DNA from: Coriaria nepalensis | Lineage: Eukaryota; Streptophyta; Magnoliopsida; Cucurbitales; Coriariaceae | Direction of reading: 5' to 3' | NCBI GenBank assembly: GCA_027186245.1 | Contig: CP114481.1 | Location: 48,949,501 to 49,013,500, forward strand | DNA length: 64,000 nucleotides | Part shown: positions 25,668 to 37,020 of the stretch, one piece after another | How the letters are laid out: every line of letters starts with the position of its first letter | Numbering within the stretch: position 1 is the stretch's first letter | Made by a program: the position numbers and the translations under genes | The notes under the pieces: generated by a model | Databases searched by the model: none | The model's input: only the letters and a program-made list of their open reading frames with translations | Told to the model about the DNA's origin: nothing

Positions 25668-25796
25668 TCGAACAAATTCTAGTTTTGCACTACAGACACA
25701 ACTTTTGTGCATAACTTGCAAATGATCATCGCAAGGAAAGTTTGCATTCGTTTAACCTTAAAATCATTTTAAGTCAATAACTTATTTCAAAGCAAG
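25668..25796. repeat. 129-bp monomer with 13-bp deletion
   Basis: Reads AAATCATTTTAAGTCAATAA: a 13-bp loss like that at 23836-23964, but retaining the TCATTTTAAG variant of the second 9-mer, so it is either an independent event or a recombinant. Confidence 0.8.
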
Positions 25797-25929
25797 TCGA
25801 ATGAATTCTAGTTTTGCACAACTTTCGTGTATAACTTGCAAATGATCAATGCAAGGAAAGTTTGCATTCGTTTAAAATTAAAATCACTTCAATGAGTCAT
25901 TTCAAGTAAATAACTTATTTCAAAGCAAG
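25797..25929. repeat. 133-bp monomer with 9-bp deletion
   Basis: GTTTTGCACAACTTTCG replaces the usual form with 9 extra bases between two CAC trinucleotides. It directly follows the 129-bp monomer, so two deletions lie within about 50 bp of each other. Confidence 0.8.
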
Positions 25930-26071
25930 TCGAACGAATTCTAGTTTTGCACTGTAGACACAACTTTTGTGCATAACTTGCAAATGATCATTGCAAGGAA
26001 AGTGTGCATTCGTTTAACCTTAAAATCATTTCAATGAGTCATTTCAGGTCAATAACATATTTCAAAGCAAT

Positions 26072-26923
26072 TCGAACGAAGTCTATTTTTGCACTACAAA
26101 CACAAGTTTTGTGCATAACTTCCACATGACCATTGCAAGGAAAGTGTGCATTCGTTTAACCTTAAAATCATTTCAATCAGTCATTTTAAGTCAATAACTT
26201 ATTTCAAAGCAATTCGAACGAATTCTATTTTTGCACTACAAACACAACTTTTGTGCATAACTTGCAAATGATCAATGCAAGGAAAGTGTGCATTCGTCTA
26301 AAATTAAAATCATTTCAATGAGTCATTTCAAGTAAATAACTTATTTCAAAGCAAGTTGAACGAATTCTAGTTTTGCACTATAGACACAACTTTGGTGCAT
26401 AACTTGCAAATGATCATTGCAAGGAAAGTGTGCATTCGTTTAACCTTAAAATCATTGCAATGAGTCATTTCAGGTCAATAACATATTTCAAAGCAATTCG
26501 AACGAAGTCTATTTTTGCACTACAAACACAAGTTTTGTGCATAACTTCCACATGATCATTGCAAGGAAAGTGTGCATTCGTTTAACCTTAAAATCATTTC
26601 AATCAGTCATTTTAAGTCAATAACTTATTTCAAAGCAATTCGAACGAATTCTATTTTTGCACTACAAACACAACTTTTGTGCATAACTTGCAAATGATCA
26701 ATGCAAGGAAAGTGTGCATTCGTCTAAAATTAAAATCATTTCAATGAGTCATTTCAAGTAAATAACTTATTTCAAAGCAAGTTGAACGAATTCTAGTTTT
26801 GCACTATAGACACAACTTTGGTGCATAACTTGCAAATGATCATTGCAAGGAAAGTGTGCATTCGTTTAACCTTAAAATCATTGCAATGAGTCATTTCAGG
26901 TCAATAACATATTTCAAAGCAAT
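26072..26923. repeat. Tandem 426-bp T trimer (2 copies)
   Basis: 26072-26497 and 26498-26923 are two near-identical trimers with GAAGTCT, CGTCTAAAATT, GCAAGTTGAACG and ACTTTGGTGC. A third GAAGTCT monomer starts at 26924 before the order changes. Similar trimers start at 24249 and 24675. Confidence 0.85.
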
Positions 26924-27207
26924 TCGAACGAAGTCTATTTTTGCACTACAAACACAAGTTTTGTGCATAACTTCCACATGATCATTGCAAGGAAAGTGTG
27001 CATTCGTTTAACCTTCAAATCATTTCAATGAGTCATTTCAAGTCAATAACTAATTTCAAAGCAATTCGAACGAATTCTATTTTTGCACTACAAAAACAAG
27101 TTTTGTGCATAACTTGCAAATGATCATTCCAAGGAAAGTGTGCATTCATTTAACCTTAAAATCATTTCAATCAGTCATTTCAAGTAAATATCATATTTCA
27201 AAGCAAT

Positions 27208-27336
27208 TCGAACGAATTCTATTTTTGCACTACAAACACAACTTTTGTGCATAACTTGCCAATGATCATTGCAAGGAAAGTGTGCTTTCGTTTAACCTTA
27301 AAATCATTTCAAGTCAATAACTTATTTCAAAGCAAG
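27208..27336. repeat. 129-bp monomer with 13-bp deletion
   Basis: Same loss and context as 23836-23964, with GTGCTTTCG in place of GTGCTTTTG. Confidence 0.85.
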
Positions 27337-28188
27337 TCGAATGAATTCTAGTTTTGCACTACAGACACAACTTTCGTGTATAACTTGCAAATGATCAATG
27401 CAAGGAAAGTTTGCATTCGTTTAAAATTAAAATCACTTCAATGAGTCATTTCAAGTAAATAACTTATTTCAAAGCAAGTCGAACGAATTCTAGTTTTGCA
27501 CTATAGACACAACTTTTGTGCATAACTTGCAAATGATCATTGCAAGGAAAGTGTGCATTCGTTTAACCTTAAAATCATTTCAATGAGTCATTTCAGGTCA
27601 ATAACATATTTCAAAGCAATTCGAACGAAGTCTATTTTTGCACTACAAACACAAGTTTTGTGCATAACTTCCACATGACCATTGCAAGGAAAGTGTGCAT
27701 TCGTTTAACCTTAAAATCATTTCAATCAGTCATTTCAAGTCAATAAATAATTTCAAAGCAGTTCGAACGAATTCTGTTTTTGCACTACAAAAACAAGTTT
27801 TGTGCATAACTGGCAAATGATCATTGCAAGGAAAGTGTGCATTCGTTTAAAATTAAAATCATTTCAATGAGTCATTTCAAGTTAATAACTTATTTCAAAG
27901 CAAGTCGAACAAATTCTAGTTTTGCACTACAGACACAACTTTTGTGCATAACTTGCAAATGATCATCGCAAGGAAAGTGTGCATTCATTTAACCTTAAAA
28001 TCATTTCAATGAGTCATTTCAAGTCAATAACTAATTTCAAAGCAATTCGACCGAATTCTATTTTTGCACTACAAAAACAAGTTTTGCGCATAACTTGCAA
28101 ATCATCATTCCAAGGAAAGTGTGCATTCATTTAACCTTAAAATCATTTCAATCAGTCATTTCAAGTAAATATCATATTTCAAAGCAAT

Positions 28189-29750
28189 TCGAACGAATTC
28201 TATTTTTGCACTACAAACACAACTTTTGTGCATAACTTGCAAATGATCAATGCAAGGAAAGTGTGTATTCGTTTAACCTTAAAATGATTTCAATTAGTCA
28301 TTTCAAGTCAATAACTTTTTTCAAAGCAAGTCGAATGAATTCTAGTTTTGCACTACAAACACAAGTTTTGTGCACAACACGCAAATGATCATTGCAAGGA
28401 AAGTGTGCATTCTTTTAACCTTAAAATCATTTCAGTGAGTCATTTCAAGTCAATAACTTATTTCAAAGCAATTCGAACGAATTCTATTTTTGCACTACAA
28501 ACACAAGTTTTGTGCATAACTTGCAAATGATTATTGCAAGGAAAGTGTGCATTCGTTTGACCTTAAAATCATTTCAATCAGTCATTTCAAGTCAATAACT
28601 TTTTTCGAAGCAATTCGAACGAATTCTATTTTTGCACTACAAACACAAGTTTTGTGCATAACTTGCAAATGATCATTCCAAGGAAATTGTGCATTCATTT
28701 AACCTTAAAATCATTTCAATCAGTCATTTCAAGTCAATATCATATTTCAAAGCAATTCGAACGAATTCTGTTTTTGCACTACAAACACAACTTTTGTGAA
28801 TAACTTGCAAATAATCATTGCAAGGAAAGCGTCCGTTTGTTTAACCTTAAAATCATTTAAATGAGTCATTTCAAGTCAATAAATTATTTCAAAGCAAGTC
28901 GAACGAATTCTAGTTTTCCACTACAAACACAACTTTTGTGCATAACTGGCAAATGATCATTGCAAGGAAAGTGTGCATTCGTTTAAAATTAAAATCATTT
29001 CAATGAGTCATTTCAAGTTAATAACTTATTTCAAAGCAAGTCGAACAAATTCTAGTTTTGCACTACAAACACAACTTTTGTGCGTAACTTGCAAATGATC
29101 ATCGCAAGGAAAGTGTGCATTCGTTTAACCTTAAAATCATTTCAATGAGTCATTTCAAGTCAATAACTAATTTCAAAGCAATTCCACCGAATTCTATTTT
29201 TGCACTACAAAAATAAGTTTTGCGCATAACTTGCAAATCATCATTCCAAGGAAAGTGTGCATTCATTTGACCTTAAAAACATTTCAATCAGTCATTTCAA
29301 GTAAATATCATATTTCAAAGCAATTCGAACGAATTCTATTTTTGCACTACAAACACAACTTTTGTGCATAACTTGCAAATGATCAATGCAAGGAAAGTGT
29401 GTATTCGTTTAACCTTGAAATGATTTCAATTAGTCATTTCAAGTCAATAACTTTTTTCAAAGCAAGTCGAATGAATTCTAGTTTTGCACTACAAACACAA
29501 GTTTTGTGCACAACACACAAATGATCATTGCAAGGAAAGTGTGCATTCTTTTAACCTTAAAATCATTTCAATGAGTCATTTCAAGTCAATAACTTATTTC
29601 AAAGCAATTCGAACGAATTCTATTTTTGCACTACAAAGACAAGTTTTGTGCATAACTTGCAAATGATCATTGCAAGGAAAGTGTGCATTCGTTTGACCTT
29701 AAAATCATTTCAATCAGTCATTTCAAGTCAATAACTTATTTCAAAGCAAT
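28189..29750. repeat. Three-monomer block repeated at 1136 bp (8 monomers)
   Basis: 28189-28614 and 29325-29750 match at 8 x 142. Both contain GTGTGTATTCG, ATGATTTCAATTAGTC, the CACAACACGC (or CACAACACAC) monomer and a following GTTTGACC monomer. The five monomers between include AGCGTCCGTTTG and TGCGTAACTT variants also found at 11.04-11.48 and 32.0-32.4 kb. Confidence 0.8.
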
Positions 29751-30034
29751 TCGAATGAATTCTATTTTTGCACTACAAACATAAGTTTTGTGCATAACTT
29801 GCAAATGATCATTGCAAGGAAAGTGTGCATTCGTTTGACCTTAAAATCATTTCAATCAGTCATTTCAAGTCAATAACTTATTTCAAAGCAATTCGAACGA
29901 ATTCTATTTTTGCACTACAAACACAACTTTTGTGCATAACTTGCAAATGATCAATGCAAGGAAATTGTGCATTCGTTTAAAATTAAAATCATTTCAATGA
30001 GTCATTTCAAGTAAATAACTTATTTCAAAGCAAT

Positions 30035-31737
30035 TCGAACGAATTCTGTTTTTGCACTACAAACACAACTTTTGTGAATAACTTGCAAATAATCATTGCA
30101 AGGAAAGCGTCCATTTGTTTAACCTTAAAATCATTTAAATGAGTCATTTCAAGTCAATAACTTAATTCAAAGCAAGTCGAAAGAATTCTAGTTTTGCACT
30201 ACAAACAAAAGTTTTGTGCATAACTTACAAATGATCAATGCAAGGAAAGTGTCCATTCGTTTAACATTAAAATCATTTAAATGAGTCATTTCAAGTCAAT
30301 AACTTATTTCAAAGCAAGTCGAACGAATTCTAGTTTTGCACTACCAACAAAAGTTTTGTGCATAACATGCAAATGATCATTGCAAGGAAAGTGTGCATTC
30401 TTTTAACCTTAAAATCATTTCAATGAGTCATTACAAGCCAATAACTTATTTCAAAGCAATTCGAACGAATTCTAATTTTGCACTACAAACACAAGTTTTG
30501 TGCATAACTTTCAAATTATCATTCCAAGGAAAGTGGGTATTCGTTTAACCTTAAAATCATTTCAATGAGTCATTTCAAGTCAATAACTTATTTCAAAGCA
30601 AGTCGAACGAATTCTAGTTTTCCACTACAGACACAACTTTTGTGCATAACTTGCAAATGATCATTGCAAGGAAAGTGTGCATTCGTTTAAAATTAAAATC
30701 ATTTCAATGAGTCCTTTCAAGTAAATAACTTATTTCAAAGCAAGTCGAACGAATTCTAGTTTTGCACTATAGACACAACTTTTGTGCATAACTTGCAAAT
30801 GATCATTACAAGGAAAGTGTGCATTCGTTTAAAATTAAAATCATTTCAATGAGTCATTTCAAGTAAATAACTTATTTCAAAGCAATTCCAACGAAGTCTA
30901 TTTTTGCACTACAAAAACAAGTTTTGTGAATAACTTGCAAATAATCATTGCAAGGAAAGCGTCCATTTGTTTAACCTTAAAATCATTTAAATGAGTCATT
31001 TCAAGTCAATAACTTAATTCAAAGCAAGTCGAAAGAATTCTAGTTTTGCACTACAAACAAAAGTTTTGTGCATAACTTACAAATGATCAATGCAAGGAAA
31101 GTGTCCATTCGTTTAACATTAAAATCATTTAAATGAGTCATTTCAAGTTAATAACTTATTTCAAAGCAAGTCGAACGAATTCTAGTTTTGCACTACCAAC
31201 AAAAGTTTTGTGCGTAACATGCAAATGATCATTGCAAGGAAAGTGTGCATTCTTTTAACCTTAAAATCATTTCAATGAGTCATTACAAGCCAATAACTTA
31301 TTTCAAAGCAATTCGAACGAATTCTAATTTTGCACTACAAACACAAGTTTTGTGCATAACTTTCAAATTATCATTCCAAGGAAAGTGGGTATTCGTTTAA
31401 CCTTAAAATCATTTCAATGAGTCATTTCAAGTCAATAACTTATTTCAAAGCAAGTCGAACGAATTCTAGTTTTCACTACAGACACAACTTTTGTGCATAA
31501 CTTGCAAATGATCATTGCAAGGAAAGTGTGCATTCGTTTAAAATTAAAATCATTTCAATGAGTCCTTTCAAGTAAATAACTTATTTCAAAGCAAGTCGAA
31601 CGAATTCTAGTTTTGCACTATAGACACAACTTTTGTGCATAACTTGCAAATGATCATTGCAAGGAAAGTGTGCATTCGTTTAAAATTAAAATCATTTCAA
31701 TGAGTCATTTCAGGTCAATAACATATTTCAAAGCAAG
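30035..31737. repeat. Tandem six-monomer unit (852 + 851 bp)
   Basis: 30035-30886 and 30887-31737 each run through a C cassette and then TTCTAATTTTGC / CTTTCAAATTATC / GTGGGTATTCG, TTTTCCACTAC and CTATAGACAC monomers. The second copy is 1 bp shorter (TTTTCACTAC near 31470). Its first monomer starts as a GAAGTCT type and changes to cassette type near GTGAATAAC, so it is chimeric. Confidence 0.85.
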
Positions 31738-34181
31738 TCCAACGAAGTCTATTTTTGCACTACAAAAACAAGTTTTGTGCATAACTTCCACATGATCATT
31801 GCAAGGAAAGTGTGCATTCGTTTGACCTCAAAATCATTTCAATCAGTCATTTCAAGTCAATAACTTTTTTCGAAGCAATTCGAACGAATTCTATTTTTGC
31901 ACTACAAACACAAGTTTTGTGCATAACTTGCAAATGATCATTCCAAGGAAAGTGTGCATTCATTTAACCTTAAAATCATTTCAATCAGTCATTTCAAGTC
32001 AATATCATATTTCAAAGCAATTCGAACGAATTCTGTTTTTGCACTACAAACACAACTTTTGTGAATAACTTGCAAATAATCATTGCAAGGAAAGCGTCCG
32101 TTTGTTTAACCTTAAAATCATTTAAATGAGTCATTTCAAGTCAATAAATTATTTCAAAGCAAGTCGAACGAATTCTAGTTTTCCACTACAAACACAACTT
32201 TTGTGCATAACTGGCAAATGATCATTGCAAGGAAAGTGTGCATTCGTTTAAAATTAAAATCATTTCAATGAGTCATTTCAAGTTAATAACTTATTTCAAA
32301 GCAAGTCGAACAAATTCTAGTTTTGCACTACAAACACAACTTTTGTGCGTAACTTGCAAATGATCATCGCAAGGAAAGTGTGCATTCGTTTAACCTTAAA
32401 ATCATTTCAATGAGTCATTTCAAGTCAATAACTAATTTCAAAGCAATTCGAACGAATTCTATTTTTGCACTACAGATAGAAGTTTTGTGCATAACTTGCA
32501 AATGATCAATGCAAGGAAAGTGTGCATTCGTTTAAAATTAAAATCATTTCAATGAGTCATTTCAAGTAAATAACTTATTTCAAAGCAAGTTGAACGAATT
32601 CTAGTTTTGCACTATAGACACAACTTTTGTGCATAACTTGCAAATGATCAATGCAAGGAAAGTGTGTATTCGTTTAACCTTAAAATGATTTCAATTCGTC
32701 ATTTCAAGTCAATAACTTTTTTCAAAGCAAGTCGAATGAATTCTAGTTTTGCACTACAAACACAAGTTTTGTGCACAACACGCAAATGATCATTGCAAGG
32801 AAAGTGTGCATTCTTTTAACCTTAAAATCATTTAAATGAGTCATTTCAAGTCAATAACTTAATTCAAAGCAAGTCGAACGAATTCTAGTTTTGCACTACA
32901 AACAAAGGTTTTGTGCATAACTTGCAAATGATCAATGCAAGGAAAGTGTCCATTCGTTTAACCTTAAAATCATTTAAATGAGCCATTTCAAGTCAATAAC
33001 TTATTTCAAAGCAAGTCGAACGAATTCTAGTTTTGCATTACCAACAAAAGTTTTGTGCATAACATGCAAATGATCATTGCAAGGAAAGTGTGCATTCTTT
33101 TAACCTTAAAATCATTTCAATGAGTCATCACAAGTCAACAACTTATTTCAAAGCAATTCGAACGAATTTTATTTTTGCACTACAAACACGAGTTTTGTGC
33201 ATAACTCGCAAATGATCATTGCAAGGAAAATGTGTATTCGTTTAACCTTAAAATCATTTCAATGAGTCATTTCAAGTCAATAACTTTTTTCAAAGCAAGT
33301 CGAATGAATTCTAGTTTTGCACTACAGACACAACTTTCGTGTATAACTTGCAAATGATCATTGCAAGGAAAGTGTGCATTCGTTTAACCTTAAAATCATT
33401 TCAATGAGTCATTTCAAGTCAATAACTTAATTCAAAGCAATTCGAACGAATTCTATTTTTGCACTACAGACACAACTTTTGTGCATAACTTGCAAATGAT
33501 CATTGCAAGGAAAGTGTGCATTCGTTTCACCTTAAAATCATTTCAATCAGTCATTTCAAGTCAATAACTTATTTCAAAGCAATTCAAACGAATTCTATTT
33601 TTGCACTACAAACACAAGTTTTGTGCATAACTTGCAAATGATCATTGCAAGGAAACTGTGCATTCGTTTAACCTTAAAATCATTTCAATGAGTCATTTCA
33701 AGTAAATAACTTATTTCAAAGCAATTCGAACGAATTCTAATTTTGCACTACAAACACAAGTTTTGTGCATAACTTTCAAATTATCATTCCAAGGAAAGTG
33801 GGTATTCGTTTAACCTTAAAATCATTTCAATGAGTCATTTCAAGTCAATAACTTATTTCAAAGCAAGTCGAACGAATTCTAGTTTTCCACTACAGACACA
33901 ACTTTTGTGCATAACTTGCAAATGATCATTGCAAGGAAAGTGTGCATTCGTTTAAAATTAAAATCATTTCAATGAGTCCTTTCAAGTAAATAACTTATTT
34001 CAAAGCAAGTCGAACGAATTCTAGTTTTGCACTATAGACACAACTTTTGTGCATAACTTGCAAATGATCATTGCAAGGAAAGTGTGCATTCGTTTAAAAT
34101 TAAAATCATTTCAATGAGTCATTTCAGGTCAATAACATATTTCAAAGCAATTCCAACGAAGTCTATTTTTGCACTACAAAA
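31738..34181. repeat. L1: 2.44-kb lead block, matches 47214-49515
   Basis: Matches 47214 onward at 15476 bp, then at 15334 bp after monomer 32306-32447, which is absent from the right copy. Shared marks include GTTTGACCT followed by TTTTTTCGAAGC, AGCGTCCGTTTG, CTACAGATAGAAG, GCATTACC and TCATCACAAG. Joined to the blocks that follow, it makes a long duplicated tract. Confidence 0.85.
32306..32447. repeat. Monomer present in L1 but excised from L2
   Basis: A CGAACAAATTC monomer with TGCGTAAC. In the right copy the flanking monomers abut exactly at 47782, with the 142-bp register kept: loss (or gain) of one whole repeat, the expected product of misaligned exchange. Confidence 0.8.
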
Positions 34182-37020
34182 ACAAGTTTTGTGCATAACT
34201 TCCACATGATCATTGCAAGGAAAGTGTGCATTCGTTTAACCTTAAAATCATTTCAATCAGTCATTTTAAGTCAATAACTTATTTCAAAGCAATTCGAACA
34301 AATTCTATTTTTGCACTACAAACACAACTTTTGTGCATAACTTGCAAATGATCAATGCAAGGAAAGTGTGCATTCGTTTAAAATTAAAATCATTTCAATG
34401 AGTCATTTCAAGTTAATAACTTATTTCAAAGCAAGTCGAACGAATTCTAGTTTTGCACTATAGACACTACTTTTGTGCATAACTTGCAAATGATCATTGC
34501 AAGGAAAGTGTGCATTCGTTTAACTTTAAAATCATTTCAATGAGTCATTTCAGGTCAATAACATATTTCAAAGCAATTCGAACGAAGTCTATTTTTGCAC
34601 TACAAACACAAGTTTTGGGCATAACTTCCACATGATCATTGCAAGGAAAGTGTGCATTCGTTTAACCTTAAAATCATTTCAATCAGTCATTTTAAGTCCA
34701 TAACTTATTTCAAAGCAATTCGAACGAATTCTATTTCTGCACTACAAACACAACTTTTGTGCATAACTTGCAAATGATCAATGCAAGGAAAGTGTGCATT
34801 CGTTTAAAATTAAAATCATTTCAAAGAGTCATTTCAAGTAAATAACTTATTTCAAAGCAATCGAACGAATTCTAGTTTTGCACTATAGACACAACTTTTG
34901 TGCATAACTTGCAAATGATCATTGCAAGAAAAGTGTGCATTCGTTTAACCTTAAAATCATTTCAATGAGTCATTTCAAGTCAATAACTTATTTCAAAGCA
35001 AGTCGAATGAATTCTAGTTCTGCACTACTGACACAAGTTTTGTGCATAACTTTCAAATTATCATTCCAAGGAAAGTGGGTATTCGTTTAACCTTAAAATC
35101 ATTTCAATGAGTCATTTCAAGTCAATAACTTATTTCAAACCAAGTCGAACGAATTCTAGTTTTCCACTACAGACACAACTTTTGTGCATAACTTGCAAAT
35201 GATCATTGCAAGGAAAGTGTGCATTCGTTTAAAATTAAAATCATTTCAATGAGTCCTTTCAAGTAAATAACTTATTTCAAAGCAAGTCGAACGAATTCTA
35301 GTTTTGCACTATAGACACAACTTTTGTGCATAACTTGCAAATGATCATTGCAAGGAAAGTGTGCATTCGTTTAAAATTAAAATCATTTCAATGAGTCATT
35401 TCAGGTCAATAACATATTTCAAAGCAATTCCAACGAAGTCTATTTTTGCACTACAAAAACAAGTTTTGTGCATAACTTCCACATGATCATTGCAAGGAAA
35501 GTGTGCATTCGTTTAACCTTAAAATCATTTCAATGAGTCATTTCAAGTCAATAACTTATTTCAAAGCAAGTCGAATGAATTCTAGTTTTGCACTACTGAC
35601 ACAACTTTCGTGTATAACTTGCAAATGATCATTGCAAGGAAAGTGTGCATTCGTTTAAAATTAAAATCATTTCAATGAGTCATTTCAGGTCAATAACATA
35701 TTTCAAAGCAATTCCAACGAAGTCTATTTTTGCACTACAAAAACAAGTTTTGTGCATAACTTCCACATGATCATTGCAAGGAAAGTGTGCATTCGTTTAA
35801 CCTTAAAATCATTTCAATCAGTCATTTTAAGTCAATAACTTATTTCAAAGCAATTCGAACGAATTCTATTTTTGCACTACAAACACAACTTTTGTGCATA
35901 ACTTGCAAATGATCAATGCAAGGAAAGTGTGCATTCGTTTAAAATTAAAATCATTTCAATGAGTCATTTCAAGTTAATAACTTATTCCAAAGCAAGTCGA
36001 ACAAATTCTAGTTTTGCACTACAGACACAACTTTTGTGCATAACTGGCAAATGATCATTGCAAGGAAAGTGTGCATTTGATTAATCTTAAAATCATTTCA
36101 ATGAGTCATTTCAAGTCAATAACTAATTTCAAAGCAATTCGAACAAATTCTAGTTTTGCACTACAGACACAACTTTTGTGCATAACTTGCAAATGATGAT
36201 CGCAAGGAAAGTGTGCATTCCTTTAACCTTAAAATCATTTCAATGAATCATTTCAAGTCAATAACTAATTTCAAAGCAATTCGAACGAATTCTATTTTTG
36301 CACTACAAAAACAAGTTTTGTGCATAACTTGCAAATGATCATTCCAAGGAAAGTGTGCATTCATTTAACCTTAAAATCATTTCAATCAGTCATTTCAAGT
36401 AAATATCATATTTCAAAGCAATTCGAACGAATTCTATTTTTGCACTACAAACACAACTTTTGTGCATAACTTGCCAATGATCATTGCAAGGAAAGTGTGC
36501 ATTCGTTTAACCTTAAAATCATTTCAATGAGTCATTTCAGGTCAATAACATATTTCAAAGCAATTCGAACGAAGTCTATTTTTGCACTACAAACACAAGT
36601 TTTGTGCATAACTTCCACATGACCATTGCAAGGAAAGTGTGCATTCGTTTAACCTTAAAATCATTTCAATCAGTCATTTTAAGTCAATAACTTATTTCAA
36701 AGCAATTCGAACGAATTCTATTTTTGCACTACAAACACAACTTTTGTGCATAACTTGCAAATGATCAATGCAAGGAAAGTGTGCATTCGTCTAAAATTAA
36801 AATCATTTCAGTGAGTCATTTCAAGTAAATAACTTATTTCAAAGCAAGTTGAACGAATTCTAGTTTTGCACTATAGACACAACTTTGGTGCATAACTTGC
36901 AAATGATCATTGCAAGGAAAGTGTGCATTCGTTTAACCCTAAAATCATTGCAATGAGTCATTTCAGGTCAATAACATATTTCAAAGCAATTCGAACGAAG
37001 TCTTTTTTTGCACTACAAAC
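34182..37020. repeat. R1: 2839-bp unit (20 monomers), first tandem copy
   Basis: Identical to 37021-39859 apart from a few single bases. I saw CGTTTAAAA/CATTTAAAA near 35652, G/C at 35821/38660 and CAGTGAG/CAATGAG near 36809. Odd marks shared by both include GTTTTGGGC, AAGTCCATAAC, TTCAAAGAG, GATGATCGC and the 1-bp loss in GCAATCGAACG. The length is 20 x 142 - 1 because of that loss. Confidence 0.92.

Larger units (their letters stand above)
23023..28188. repeat. Trimer-rich section with small deletions
   Basis: From here monomers with GAAGTC in place of GAATTC and CTTCCACATGATC appear (first at 23126) and recur to the end of the window. A frequent trio T is: GAAGTCT monomer; a monomer with GATCAATGC and AAAATTAAAATC; a CTATAGACAC monomer. 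Segments 23.68-24.45 and 27.05-27.80 kb match about 24 monomers apart. Parts of both also match 25.78-26.17 kb, sharing the rare CATGACCATTGC or CATGACAATTGC. Four deletions (13, 13, 9, 13 bp) fall in this section. Confidence 0.8.
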
